From Hyphomonadaceae bacterium (lineage in GTDB: Bacteria > Pseudomonadota > Alphaproteobacteria > Caulobacterales > Aquidulcibacteraceae): DNA of 17,961 bases. Position 1 is the first letter of the stretch. Every line of letters starts with the position of its first letter. The stretch spans positions 1 to 17,961 of the forward strand of contig JALOSP010000003.1 of NCBI GenBank assembly GCA_025458365.1, written 5' to 3'. The position numbers were made by a program, and so were the translations under genes. The notes below the pieces were generated by a model, which did no database searches, had not been told where the DNA came from, and saw nothing but the letters and a program-made list of their open reading frames with translations. Below are positions 7,016 to 14,179 of this stretch, piece by piece.

Positions 7016-8500
7016 CTACTCTGCGGCCTTGGCTTCGGCCACCGCAAATGTCTGATAGCGCCCCAGCAGCAGCAGGCTGAGCGAGCAGACGATCAGGGCG
7101 ATGGCAGCGACGTGTAACAACTCGGCCAGCCCGGCGCCGCTGCGCACTGCATCGGCAAAGAACTTCGGCCCGAAGCCAGCCCCGATGGCAAAGAAACCAT
7201 AGAGCGCCCCATAGATTGCGCTGTAGGCTTTGGTGCCGAAGTAACGGGCGACCAGATAGGCCATGAAATCATACTCCACCCCGGCGCCAAACCCGATCAT
7301 GAAGATCGCAAACGCCGCCAGGGAGTGATCCATTTGCGGCATGGCATGGATCCAGAGTGCTGCAGCCGGGGCCGACAGGAACACTGCCGCGACCCCCGGC
7401 GCCCAGAACCGGTCAATCAGAAAGCCACCAACGATCCGACCGACAATCACGGCCAGACCGACCAGGGAAGCCAGGCCGACCGCTTCTGCAGCATCGAAAC
7501 CCTTGGAGCCCAGGATCAGTTCCAGGTTCGGGATCGGCCCGCCCAGCGCAAACGAGATCGGCACGAACGCCAGCGCCAGCAGCCAGAACCGCCAATCCTT
7601 CAGCGCCTGTTGCATGGTCTTGCCCGCCAGTGACACCGGGCCGCCACCTGCAATACCTGCGGCCCCCGCCGGTGCCTCGATCCGGCGCAGGAAGAAGATC
7701 AAGGCCGGGATCAGTGCCATGACGGAAAACAAGACCGCGGCAAGCAGTTCCAGCCGCATGCCCTTGTCTGCAATCGCAGGAACGGCAAAGCGTAGCGCCG
7801 CCAGGGACAGGCAGACCGATCCGGCAAGCGCAATACCGGTCAGAAACGGCTTCAATTTCAGGGTGCCATCGGCACTGGCCGTCTTGTCCGACACATCACG
7901 AAAGGCAAGGATGGCCAGCGGCAAGGCAATCAGGATCGGCATCAGCCCGACCGCCACATAACCCATGCGCCAGCCGAACTCGGCCGTCACCTGTTGGGCC
8001 AGCAGCTTGGCGCAGACCCCGAACATGCCTGTGGCAATCAGCGATACGCCGAGCGCCAGACCGCGATTGGCTACAAAGGCGTTGCTGACCGGCTTGGTGA
8101 AGGTGATCGGCAAGGTACCCGCCCCGGCCACTGCAATCACCACCCAGGTCAGGGCATAGTGCAGCATCGAGCCGGTGTTCAGTGCCATCGACATCATGGC
8201 GAGACCAAACAGCAGGATCGAAGCAATCCCGACGCGGCGCACCCCCACCTTCTCCGACAGGATGCCAATCAATGGCGACAGCAACAGCACGGCAAAAGTA
8301 TAGATCGGCAGGGCCTGCATGATCTGGCCGGGGGTGAGACCGAGGCCGCCTGCCGCAATGGGTTGGCTCATCGGCCCGACGAATACGCCAATCGTGTAGA
8401 ATGGCAGCGGCGACAGCCCCAGACCGATGGCCAATGCTGCTGACAGCGCCACCGGCCAGCCCTTGGACCATTCTGCCCTGTCAATCGCATGCGTCTCCAT
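7016..8500 (-). CDS. MFS transporter, 12-helix
   Basis: A 494-residue major facilitator superfamily protein. The conserved loop between helices 2 and 3 is present as GILSEKVGVRR (79-89), and its echo in the second half is GGFLIDRFW. Twelve hydrophobic segments are separated by a central loop after the sixth. The substrate is unknown; the general look is that of monocarboxylate/oxalate-type porters, but this is a weak inference. The ATG at 8500 is preferred because AAAGGG lies 7-12 bases before it; ATGs at 8518 and 8557 would add up to 19 residues. The NTF2-like gene follows and may act on the transported compound. Confidence 0.86.
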   Translation of the reverse strand: METHAIDRAEWSKGWPVALSAALAIGLGLSPLPFYTIGVFVGPMSQPIAAGGLGLTPGQIMQALPIYTFAVLLLSPLIGILSEKVGVRRVGIASILLFGLAMMSMALNTGSMLHYALTWVVIAVAGAGTLPITFTKPVSNAFVANRGLALGVSLIATGMFGVCAKLLAQQVTAEFGWRMGYVAVGLMPILIALPLAILAFRDVSDKTASADGTLKLKPFLTGIALAGSVCLSLAALRFAVPAIADKGMRLELLAAVLFSVMALIPALIFFLRRIEAPAGAAGIAGGGPVSLAGKTMQQALKDWRFWLLALAFVPISFALGGPIPNLELILGSKGFDAAEAVGLASLVGLAVIVGRIVGGFLIDRFWAPGVAAVFLSAPAAALWIHAMPQMDHSLAAFAIFMIGFGAGVEYDFMAYLVARYFGTKAYSAIYGALYGFFAIGAGFGPKFFADAVRSGAGLAELLHVAAIALIVCSLSLLLLGRYQTFAVAEAKAAE

Positions 8501-8631
8501 CGGAAAACCCTTTGCCATGAGCGCGTTTCTATCCGCATGGATCGACGTTTCGCGCAAACTTGATGATGCTCGAACCCACGCGTGCGGCTTGACTTGATCG
8601 CGGTGCGACCGAATTGCATGCGCTCAGGAAA

Positions 8632-8656
8632 AGATATACCAAATCACGGCATATCT
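8632..8656. promoter_or_regulatory. Dyad-symmetric site upstream of the six-helix membrane protein
   Basis: AGATAT (8632-8637) and ATATCT (8651-8656) are perfect complements. CC (8639-8640) and GG (8648-8649) extend the dyad inward with one mismatch. It lies about 30 bp ahead of the ATG at 8687, where a repressor would block transcription, and includes a TATACC that could serve as a -10 box. Binding is inferred only. Confidence 0.3.
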
Positions 8657-8686
8657 CCAAGGGGCGATTGAGGGGACCACACAGCA

Positions 8687-9394
8687 ATGGCAGAGTTTCT
8701 GGCGACCAACGAGATCCACATCCTGCGCTGGCTGCACATCATCGCCATGGTCTATTGGCTCGGCGGCGAGTGGGGCGTGTTTCAGACCAGCTACAAGGTG
8801 ATCAATCCAGCCGTGTCGCTCGAAGAGCGCCAGCGTCATATGGATACCGCCTACCGGATCGACATTCTGGCCCGCATGGGGATCATCCTCCTGCTGCCGC
8901 TGGGCCTTCACATGGGCTATCTGTGGGGCATGTGGGGCGATCAGGCCACGGGTGAAGGTGCCCAATTCATCCCTTTGATCTGGCTGGTCTATCTGGTCGT
9001 GCTGGGCATCACGCTCGGCGCCTATGTAACCCGCGGCAAGCCGGTTTGGACACTTCTGTCAGGACTGGAAGACTGGACCCGCTACATCGCAATCCCGTGC
9101 CTCCTGATCCTGTCCGTCACTTCGTTGCTGGGCTACGGTCCGATGAATGCAGGCGAGGGTCAGAAGTGGTATGCGGCCAAGATGCTGACATTCGGCCTGA
9201 TGCTGTGCATCGGGGTGGGCCTGCGACTGATCATGCACGAGTGGCAGAAGATGTTCAAAGTTCTGGCCGAAGGGCCAAACCCGGCGGTGGAAGCCACGTT
9301 GAAGCGCTCCATCGGGTTTGGCCGCAGCATGGCCTATTTCTACTGGATCGGGATTGCCACCACGGCCTTCTTCGGCGCCGTCAAGCCATTCTAG
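8687..9394 (+). CDS. Six-helix integral membrane protein, possible haem-binding, function unknown
   Basis: A 235-residue protein with about six transmembrane helices (near 10-32, 63-84, 94-117, 132-150, 164-184 and 214-233). Histidines occur at 11 and 17 in RWLHIIAMVYWLGGEWGVF, at about 75 in LGLHMGYLWG, and in RLIMHEW. The WLH...W-GG start recalls the CopD and urate-oxidase-N/PuuD group of membrane proteins, whose helical histidines may hold haem. I do not regard that link as proven, and copper transport or a cytochrome-like role are both open. GAGGGG lies 11 bases before the ATG. It is divergent from the MFS gene and convergent with the coiled-coil lipoprotein gene. Confidence 0.7.
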   Translation: MAEFLATNEIHILRWLHIIAMVYWLGGEWGVFQTSYKVINPAVSLEERQRHMDTAYRIDILARMGIILLLPLGLHMGYLWGMWGDQATGEGAQFIPLIWLVYLVVLGITLGAYVTRGKPVWTLLSGLEDWTRYIAIPCLLILSVTSLLGYGPMNAGEGQKWYAAKMLTFGLMLCIGVGLRLIMHEWQKMFKVLAEGPNPAVEATLKRSIGFGRSMAYFYWIGIATTAFFGAVKPF

Positions 9395-9430
9395 TGCACG
9401 TTTCGTTTCCACGGACACGAAGTTGTGCAC
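9394..9430. repeat. Imperfect palindrome 1, right after the membrane protein stop
   Basis: GTGCAC (9394-9399) and GTGCAC (9425-9430) are the outer arms. TTCGT (9402-9406) and ACGAA (9417-9421) pair inside, with a small bulge between. It begins on the last base of the stop codon and has no T-run. Its arms resemble those of the palindrome at 9458-9497 (shared TGCACG...TTT and ACRARGTYGTRCAY), so the two look like copies of one element. Confidence 0.5.
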
Positions 9431-9437
9431 CGAACGT

Positions 9438-9451
9438 TTGATTGTGATCAA
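9438..9451. promoter_or_regulatory. Perfect FNR/FixK-type box
   Basis: TTGAT-TGTG-ATCAA matches the FNR/FixK consensus TTGAT-N4-ATCAA exactly. However, it lies between two genes that both end here, so no promoter of an annotated gene is in reach. It may be a chance hairpin within the repeat region, or mark an undetected small RNA. Confidence 0.3.
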
Positions 9452-9457
9452 GACGCC

Positions 9458-9497
9458 GATGCACGACTTTGTTCCCTTCGAAACAAGGTCGTACATC
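9458..9497. repeat. Long palindrome 2 (16-bp arms)
   Basis: The arms GATGCACGACTTTGTT (9458-9473) and AACAAGGTCGTACATC (9482-9497) pair at 14 Watson-Crick positions plus one G-U, with one mismatch, around an 8-nt loop. No T-run follows on either strand, so it is not a standard intrinsic terminator. It could still act as a bidirectional transcript end or mRNA stabiliser between the convergent genes. Confidence 0.6.
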
Positions 9498-9541
9498 AGA
9501 TCTTGCCGGTCCAGCAGGCAGAACTGGCGCATTTGCGCGGT

Positions 9542-11299
9542 TCATTGAACTTCGGCGCTGTCCTGGCGTGATGCGGTGGCATCTTCGGCTCGGGCGCGGG
9601 CTGCTGCCTGGCGCGCCCTTTCGGCGGCTTCAGCCCGTTCTGCAGCTTCGGCCCGCTCGGCGGCCTCGGCTTGAGCCCGCCGGCGCGCGGCTTCAGCAGC
9701 TCTTTCACGCTGGGCTTCAGCAGCTTGAGCGGCCTCTGCTTCTGCCCGCCTGGCCTCGGCACGCTCTGCTGCCTCTGCCCGTTCGGCCGCTTCGACTTGA
9801 GCCTGTCGCCGCGCGGCTTCAGCGGCTTGTTCACGCCGGGCTTCGGCAGCTTCTGCCTCTGCCCGCCGTGCCTGGGCGCGCTCGGCGGCTTCAGCCTGCT
9901 CTGCCTCGCGGCGGTCGGCCTCGCGGCGCGCATCGGCCTGTTCAGCGCCTGCCTGACGGGCGTCAAGCACGACCCGGTCGGGCATGGCGCGTTCAGCAGG
10001 TGTCCTGCGGATCATGGCGTCCACTGTGCCTGGTGCGGCGTCCTCGGTCTCAGTCGCCCGACGGGCAGCAGCTTCACGGGCCGCAGCCTGGCGGGTTGCG
10101 GCCTCCCGCGCGGCATCGCGTGCCGCAGCTTCGGCGCGGGCCTCAGCCTCGGCACGCGCAGCAGCCACTGTGGCAGCACGGCGTGCGGCTTCATCCTGCA
10201 CCTGACGCACCACATCTCCACGGACACCGCCGCCTTCGAACGGCACTGGCGATGGTTCACTGCCGATCCCCATGCGTGGCATCGTGCCCTGCGGCAGATC
10301 ACGCTCCTGACGACGCGCTTCGGCTTCGCGGCCCGCACGGTCGGCACGGTCGGCACGGTCGGTGCGGGTAGGCCTTGGTGGCGGAGGCGGGCTCAAATCC
10401 GGTGTGGCTGTGGATACCGGTACAGACACTGAAGGCGGCGTGTGGCCTGCATGATTGCGATGATCCTCGCGACGGTCGCGACGGCGGCGGTCACGCTCGG
10501 CATGATCTCGGGCCCACAGTTCGCGATCACGCCTTTCGCGCCACAACAATTCCTGCTGCCAGGCCAAGGCAGCCTGCAATTGGGCCAATTGCTCTGCATA
10601 GGCGATCAGCTGGGCGCGCTCGTAGGCGTATTGGCGCGCGGCACGCCGTTCAGCCAGCCGACGTTCGCGCGCGGCGATCTCGCGTGCGGCTGTGTCGTGG
10701 GCTTGTGCAAGATCCTGCTCTGCCAGCGACAGGGCCGACATGGCATCGGCCATTCGGGTGCCCGCCTGGTCCATGGCCAGACCCGCTTGCTCGACTTGAC
10801 GCCTGGCCGCTGCCTGACGCTCGCCAGCAGCCCTCGACGCGGCCTCCAGTTCCACGATCCTTGTGCTCAGCGTGGTGGAGCGGGTACGCTGGGCCGCCAG
10901 TCTGCGCCGCCTCTCAGCCGATGACAGGCCTCGCGGCAGTGGCAGATTGAGCTGGACCAGCTCGCTGCGGGCCGCACTCAGGCTGGCTTCGATCGGACCG
11001 ATGGCGTCGGTGGCCGCGGCCAGGTCAGCATTGGCGGCGGCCAGCACGGCTTCGGTTGCATCAAGGTCGCGCCGGATGATGTCGAGTTCGGCCCGCGCTG
11101 CATCCACCCGGCTCTGTGCGTCGCGCGTCCAAGTGGTCAGCGACGGAACAGGCTCCATCCCGCGCGCTGCGTAGACCGGTGCGGTCTGGCCCTCGCTGCC
11201 ACCATATTCCCCCGACCCGGGGCCGACAGTGACACAGCCTGCAAGGGCAATCATCAAGGCGGTGAGGCTTGCGGCACGGGTCCAGGTTGCCGGTGTCAT
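9542..11299 (-). CDS. Ala/Arg/Glu-rich coiled-coil lipoprotein, function unknown
   Basis: A 585-residue protein. Its N-terminus MTPATWTRAASLTALMIALA leads to a lipobox with Cys22 followed by VTV, which fits an outer-membrane rather than inner-membrane lipoprotein. Residues about 55-250 form a long heptad-like helix rich in A, R, E, L and Q. A His/Arg-rich spacer (RREDHRNHAGH) and a proline run (about 305-310) follow. From about 360 to the end it is again Ala/Arg/Glu-rich, with two near-identical 42-residue units close to the C-terminus. The composition recalls TolA-like or IgA-binding-like helical rods spanning the periplasm, but no TonB/TolA C-terminal domain is seen. GGAGA lies 7 bases before the ATG. 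A structural envelope role is a guess. Confidence 0.7.
   Translation of the reverse strand: MTPATWTRAASLTALMIALAGCVTVGPGSGEYGGSEGQTAPVYAARGMEPVPSLTTWTRDAQSRVDAARAELDIIRRDLDATEAVLAAANADLAAATDAIGPIEASLSAARSELVQLNLPLPRGLSSAERRRRLAAQRTRSTTLSTRIVELEAASRAAGERQAAARRQVEQAGLAMDQAGTRMADAMSALSLAEQDLAQAHDTAAREIAARERRLAERRAARQYAYERAQLIAYAEQLAQLQAALAWQQELLWRERRDRELWARDHAERDRRRRDRREDHRNHAGHTPPSVSVPVSTATPDLSPPPPPRPTRTDRADRADRAGREAEARRQERDLPQGTMPRMGIGSEPSPVPFEGGGVRGDVVRQVQDEAARRAATVAAARAEAEARAEAAARDAAREAATRQAAAREAAARRATETEDAAPGTVDAMIRRTPAERAMPDRVVLDARQAGAEQADARREADRREAEQAEAAERAQARRAEAEAAEARREQAAEAARRQAQVEAAERAEAAERAEARRAEAEAAQAAEAQRERAAEAARRRAQAEAAERAEAAERAEAAERARQAAARARAEDATASRQDSAEVQ
9620..9872 (-). repeat. 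126-bp tandem repeat inside the coiled-coil gene, two copies
   Basis: The stretch starting ttgagcccgcc at 9671 recurs as ttgagcctgtc at 9797, a period of 126 bp (42 codons), with the arrangement AAEAARR-AQ-EAAERAEAAERAEA kept in both protein copies. Weaker traces continue towards 9930. Outer borders are approximate. Recent duplication and possible length variation are suggested by the high similarity. Confidence 0.6.
10335..10361 (-). repeat. 9-bp tandem repeat, three copies
   Basis: gcacggtcg occurs three times head to tail, encoding an Arg-Ala-Asp repeat (DRADRADRA) in the coiled-coil lipoprotein. The reading frame is kept, so copy-number change would alter protein length without frameshift. 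Confidence 0.75.
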
Positions 11300-11492
11300 G
11301 TGTTGGTCTCCATCGCATCTGGCACGCCACGGCTTCTGTCCGCGGCTGGCGGGTAGATGATGGCAAGACGGCTGAACCGGTCATGAACCACGGATCTGTC
11401 CCGGCGGGCATGTTTGCCGATACATCGGACACCACAGAACATCCATCCCCGATTGGGGGGAGGCCGATCTTGCGAACCAGGGATGAGAAGAA

Positions 11493-11568
11493 TGGTGGAG
11501 CCAAGGGGAGTCGAACCCCTGACCTTCGCACTGCCAGTGCGACGCTCTACCAGCTGAGCTATGGCCCC
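11493..11568 (-). tRNA. tRNA-Ala (anticodon GGC)
   Basis: The minus strand reads GGGGCCATAGCTCAGCTGGT and on through a 5-bp anticodon stem (TCGCA/TGCGA) with loop CTGGCAG, so the anticodon is GGC. The T arm has GGTTCGACTCC. The acceptor stem GGGGCCA/TGGCTCC has the G3-U70 pair that marks alanine tRNAs, and CCA is encoded. Total length is 76 nt including CCA. It reads GCC and GCU codons. No integrase or duplicated 3' end lies nearby, so it is not in use as an attachment site here. Confidence 0.97.
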
Positions 11569-11666
11569 ATCAACGAAGCACCGGCTGGTATGACACCGCA
11601 AGGTGCTGCCCGACGCTTCAGGAAGGCGCGCCGTATAGCGGGCGCGGCGCTTGCGATCAAGCGGGC

Positions 11667-11721
11667 CGGGCGGGTGTTTGCAGCAGGCCCGCAACTCAAT
11701 GCAGCGCCTGCAACCCGCCCG
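11667..11721. terminator. Strong bulged stem-loop between the FYDLN gene and tRNA-Ala
   Basis: CGGGCGGGT (11667-11675) pairs perfectly with ACCCGCCCG (11713-11721). TGCAG (11679-11683) continues the stem with CTGCA (11708-11712) after a 3-base bulge. It lies 28 bp past the stop of the FYDLN acid domain gene (minus strand). No T-run follows, so termination or RNA protection is only a guess. Confidence 0.35.
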
Positions 11722-11749
11722 AACCAATCCAGTCGAGTCGACTCAGACC

Positions 11750-12274
11750 TTACAGGTCTTCGTCGAGATCACCATCGAGCGCGATGTCGTCATCGACATC
11801 CACATCGTCTTCATCGTCGATCAGGGCGAGGGTTTCGTCATCTTCCTCGATCAGGTCGGCGTCTTCATCCAGTTCCTGCTCGGAGAAGCCGGACGGAACG
11901 GCATCGGCGCCCACGGCTCCGGTGTCTTCCTCGTCTTCGTCGCCCAGTTCGATCGTGTCGTCTTCGACGTCGATCTCGCGGGTGACTTCCTCGTCTTCGA
12001 CCTCATCCTCGTCGTCCACGTCAGCCGACTTCACGACCTTGGTCGCAGTGTCGTCGTCATCATCATCCTCGTCCTCGTCGCGGTCATCGGCCGGACGCGC
12101 GCGCGACACCGACATCGGCGACAGGATGGCGGCAAGCTTGGCCTTCTCCTCTTCGGGGTCGTAGATATGGTGGCACTTCGGGCATTCGGCCGGGCGCTTG
12201 TGCAGGTCGTAGAACTTTGCACCGCAATTCGGGCAAATCTGCTTCTCGCCGAGGTCCATCTTGGGCACGGGCAT
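11750..12274 (-). CDS. TIGR02300 / FYDLN acid domain protein
   Basis: A 174-residue protein with an N-terminal zinc-ribbon-like pair, CPNCGAKFYDL (Cys14, Cys17) and CPKC (Cys31, Cys34), and the FYDL motif that names the family. From residue about 75 to the end it is extremely acidic, mainly runs of Asp and Glu. The family is found in alphaproteobacteria next to aroA or tRNA genes and has no known function; an RNA-polymerase or nucleic-acid-linked role is sometimes imagined from the ribbon, but nothing here proves it. The ATG at 12274, with GGAG just before it, is preferred over 12316; ATG 12259 is also possible. The Asp/Glu tail is coded by GAC/GAT/GAG triplet runs, a slippage-prone tract. 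Confidence 0.85.
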   Translation of the reverse strand: MPVPKMDLGEKQICPNCGAKFYDLHKRPAECPKCHHIYDPEEEKAKLAAILSPMSVSRARPADDRDEDEDDDDDDTATKVVKSADVDDEDEVEDEEVTREIDVEDDTIELGDEDEEDTGAVGADAVPSGFSEQELDEDADLIEEDDETLALIDDEDDVDVDDDIALDGDLDEDL

Positions 12275-12461
12275 TGTCTCCAGGGTCAGGGCGCACACCC
12301 CGGACGCGATCCGCAAGTGGATCGATCACGCAGGTGCTGCCGGAAAATCTCAAGCACGGGCCAGGCCGCCCGCACAACAGACCGGCGCATGCCACGCCCG
12401 CTCTGCCAAGTCAAAAGCCTCACTGCATCGGCAGCGATGCTGGAACCGGGAAGTTGCAGTC

Positions 12462-13763
12462 TCAGGCGCCAGACGCGGCGCGCAGTCCGTCGAGCACAGT
12501 CCAGAAGGTCGGGAACGTCTTGGCCGTACAGCCGGGATCCTCGATCTCCACGCCAGGACCAGCCAGGCCCGTGACAGCCAGCGACATGGCAATCCGGTGA
12601 TCGTCATAAGTGGCGACGCGCGCGCTGTGCAGGGTCGATGGCGCGATCACGAAACCGTCGCGCAATTCTTCGACCTTGGCACCCATCTTGCGCAACTCCG
12701 CGGTCATGGCAGCGACGCGGTCGGTCTCCTTCCAGCGCATGTGTTCAACACCGGTGATGGTGACGGGGGAGGATGCAAAGGGCGCAATCGCGGCCAGCGT
12801 CGGAGCTGTGTCGGAGATTGCATTCATGTCGAGCGTGGCGCCATGCAGACGCTCCGGCCCGTGGACGGTCATGCCGTCCGGCCCCTCCTCCACCCGCGCA
12901 CCCATGGCCGCCAGGGCGTCGACGAACAGCGCGTCGCCCTGCAGGCTTGCCCGACTGAGACCCCGCACGGTGACCGAGCCACCGGTCACGGCTGCCGCCG
13001 CAAAGAAGTAAGATGCACTCGACGCATCCGGCTCCACCGGATAGGCGGCCTGCGCCTGATAGTGCTGCCCGGCGGGCACGATCAGACGGCCGGGCTCCGG
13101 TCGCTCGACCACCACACCCCACTGGGCCATCATGGCGATTGTCATCGCGATATAGGGTTCCGAGACGATAGTGCCGGTCAGTTGGATGACAGTATCTGTG
13201 GCCGCAAACGGGGCCACCATCAGTGCCGCACTGACCTGCTGGCTCGACCGGCTGGGGTCCAGCTGCATCGTGCCGCCGGGCAGCCCTGCCCCGGTGATGG
13301 TCAGCGGAAAGAAGCCTGCCGGGCCTTCATGGCTGATCCGGGCGCCTTGGGCCGCCAGCAAATCGACCAGATCACCCATCGGGCGCTTGCGCATCTGGGG
13401 CACGCCGTCAAACCGCACCGGATGGCGCCCCAGCCCTGCCATGGCGAGCAGGAAGCGCGCCGCAGTGCCCGCCAACCCGGTGAACAAGTCTGCGCGTCCG
13501 CCCGGTGGCACGGGCAACACACCGCCACACCCTTCAACCGTGAAGGTCTCGGCCTCAGGATCATGCACCACGTCAAAGCCCAACGCCTTCAAGCAGGCGG
13601 CGAAAATCCTGGTGTCGTCGCTATCGAGCGCGCCGGTCAGGGTGGAGCGGCCATCGGCCAGAGCAGCCAGCAGCAGCGCCCGGTTGTTGATGCTCTTCGA
13701 GCCCGGCACATTGACCGTGCCAAGCGCGGGCGCCTTGAAGGGTTGAATGGCGAGAGTGTCCAT
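12462..13763 (-). CDS. aroA: 3-phosphoshikimate 1-carboxyvinyltransferase (EPSP synthase)
   Basis: A 433-residue enzyme of the shikimate pathway. It transfers enolpyruvyl from PEP to shikimate 3-phosphate on the route to aromatic amino acids. Motifs seen are VPGSKSINNRALLLAALA at the N-terminus, GLAGTAARFLLA, PQMRKRPMGDL, SRSSQQVSAALM, HMRWKETDRVAAM and TYDDHRIAMSLA. The usual GNAGTA/GNSGT segment reads GLAGTA here, and the residue after its Arg is Phe where the E. coli enzyme has Pro101. The ATG at 13763 starts MDTLAIQPFKAPALG, as in relatives. It is divergent from cmk, the common alphaproteobacterial arrangement. Confidence 0.96.
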   Translation of the reverse strand: MDTLAIQPFKAPALGTVNVPGSKSINNRALLLAALADGRSTLTGALDSDDTRIFAACLKALGFDVVHDPEAETFTVEGCGGVLPVPPGGRADLFTGLAGTAARFLLAMAGLGRHPVRFDGVPQMRKRPMGDLVDLLAAQGARISHEGPAGFFPLTITGAGLPGGTMQLDPSRSSQQVSAALMVAPFAATDTVIQLTGTIVSEPYIAMTIAMMAQWGVVVERPEPGRLIVPAGQHYQAQAAYPVEPDASSASYFFAAAAVTGGSVTVRGLSRASLQGDALFVDALAAMGARVEEGPDGMTVHGPERLHGATLDMNAISDTAPTLAAIAPFASSPVTITGVEHMRWKETDRVAAMTAELRKMGAKVEELRDGFVIAPSTLHSARVATYDDHRIAMSLAVTGLAGPGVEIEDPGCTAKTFPTFWTVLDGLRAASGA

Positions 13764-14179
13764 GACCGGGCGCTTACAGTGTCCAGTCTGACGGCGGAAG
13801 CCCGCGACTGGCACTTGGGCAGTAAGGGTCTGTCAACCATGCGGCTTTGCGCGGGTTTAACAGCCTTCTGGCATGGTGCGCGATGCCGCCAAAGGGGGAC
13901 CGCGTGTGAACGGACGCGTGAAACGGACAAATGCCAGCAGGAGAACCGCAAGAATGCGGGGTTCATGCCAGTCAGATTCAGCGCTTTTCGCGCGGGAAAT
14001 GGGACGCCATTTCACCGCTGCTTTCTTGCGTCTGGTGGCTGGTGCAGTGGAGCGCGCAGCACCGGCTGCGCAGCGCCCTTGGCGGGTTGACAGCGCAGCA
14101 GGTCCTGCGCGCTCCTAGGGCACCATGGCCCTGCCCTCCCCCCTTGCCCGATGCGTGGTGCCTGCTAAACCCCGCGCCC
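13764..14179. other. 416-bp aroA-cmk divergent region, no convincing gene
   Basis: It contains a perfect -35-like TTGACA on the minus strand (13831-13836, for aroA) and another on the plus strand (14087-14092, for cmk), both with poor -10 boxes. A short direct repeat CGCGTGTGAACGGA / CGCGTGAAACGGA lies at 13901-13927. Hairpins are GCGCAGC-ACCG-GCTGCGC (14054-14071) and GCGCAG...CTGCGC (14093-14110). An 81-codon frame at 13873-14118 is Ala/Arg-rich and unlike any family I know; I do not call it a gene. Confidence 0.45.

Noticed and set aside
5795..7117. 440-codon plus-strand frame over cobS, DUF1289 and the NTF2-like gene
   Set aside because: It crosses three genes supported by motifs in other frames and has no domain of its own.
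11493..11568. tRNA-Ala as an integration site for a genomic island
   Set aside because: No integrase, no repeated tRNA 3' end and neighbouring core genes on one side; the coiled-coil gene alone is not evidence of an island.
12010..12110. Trinucleotide repeat as a mobile or CRISPR-like repeat
   Set aside because: It is coding sequence for the Asp/Glu tail of the FYDLN acid domain protein; no spacers or regular repeat units.
12261..14090. 609-codon plus-strand frame opposite aroA
   Set aside because: Antisense shadow of aroA running on into the intergenic region; no motifs, low complexity typical of GC-rich antisense.
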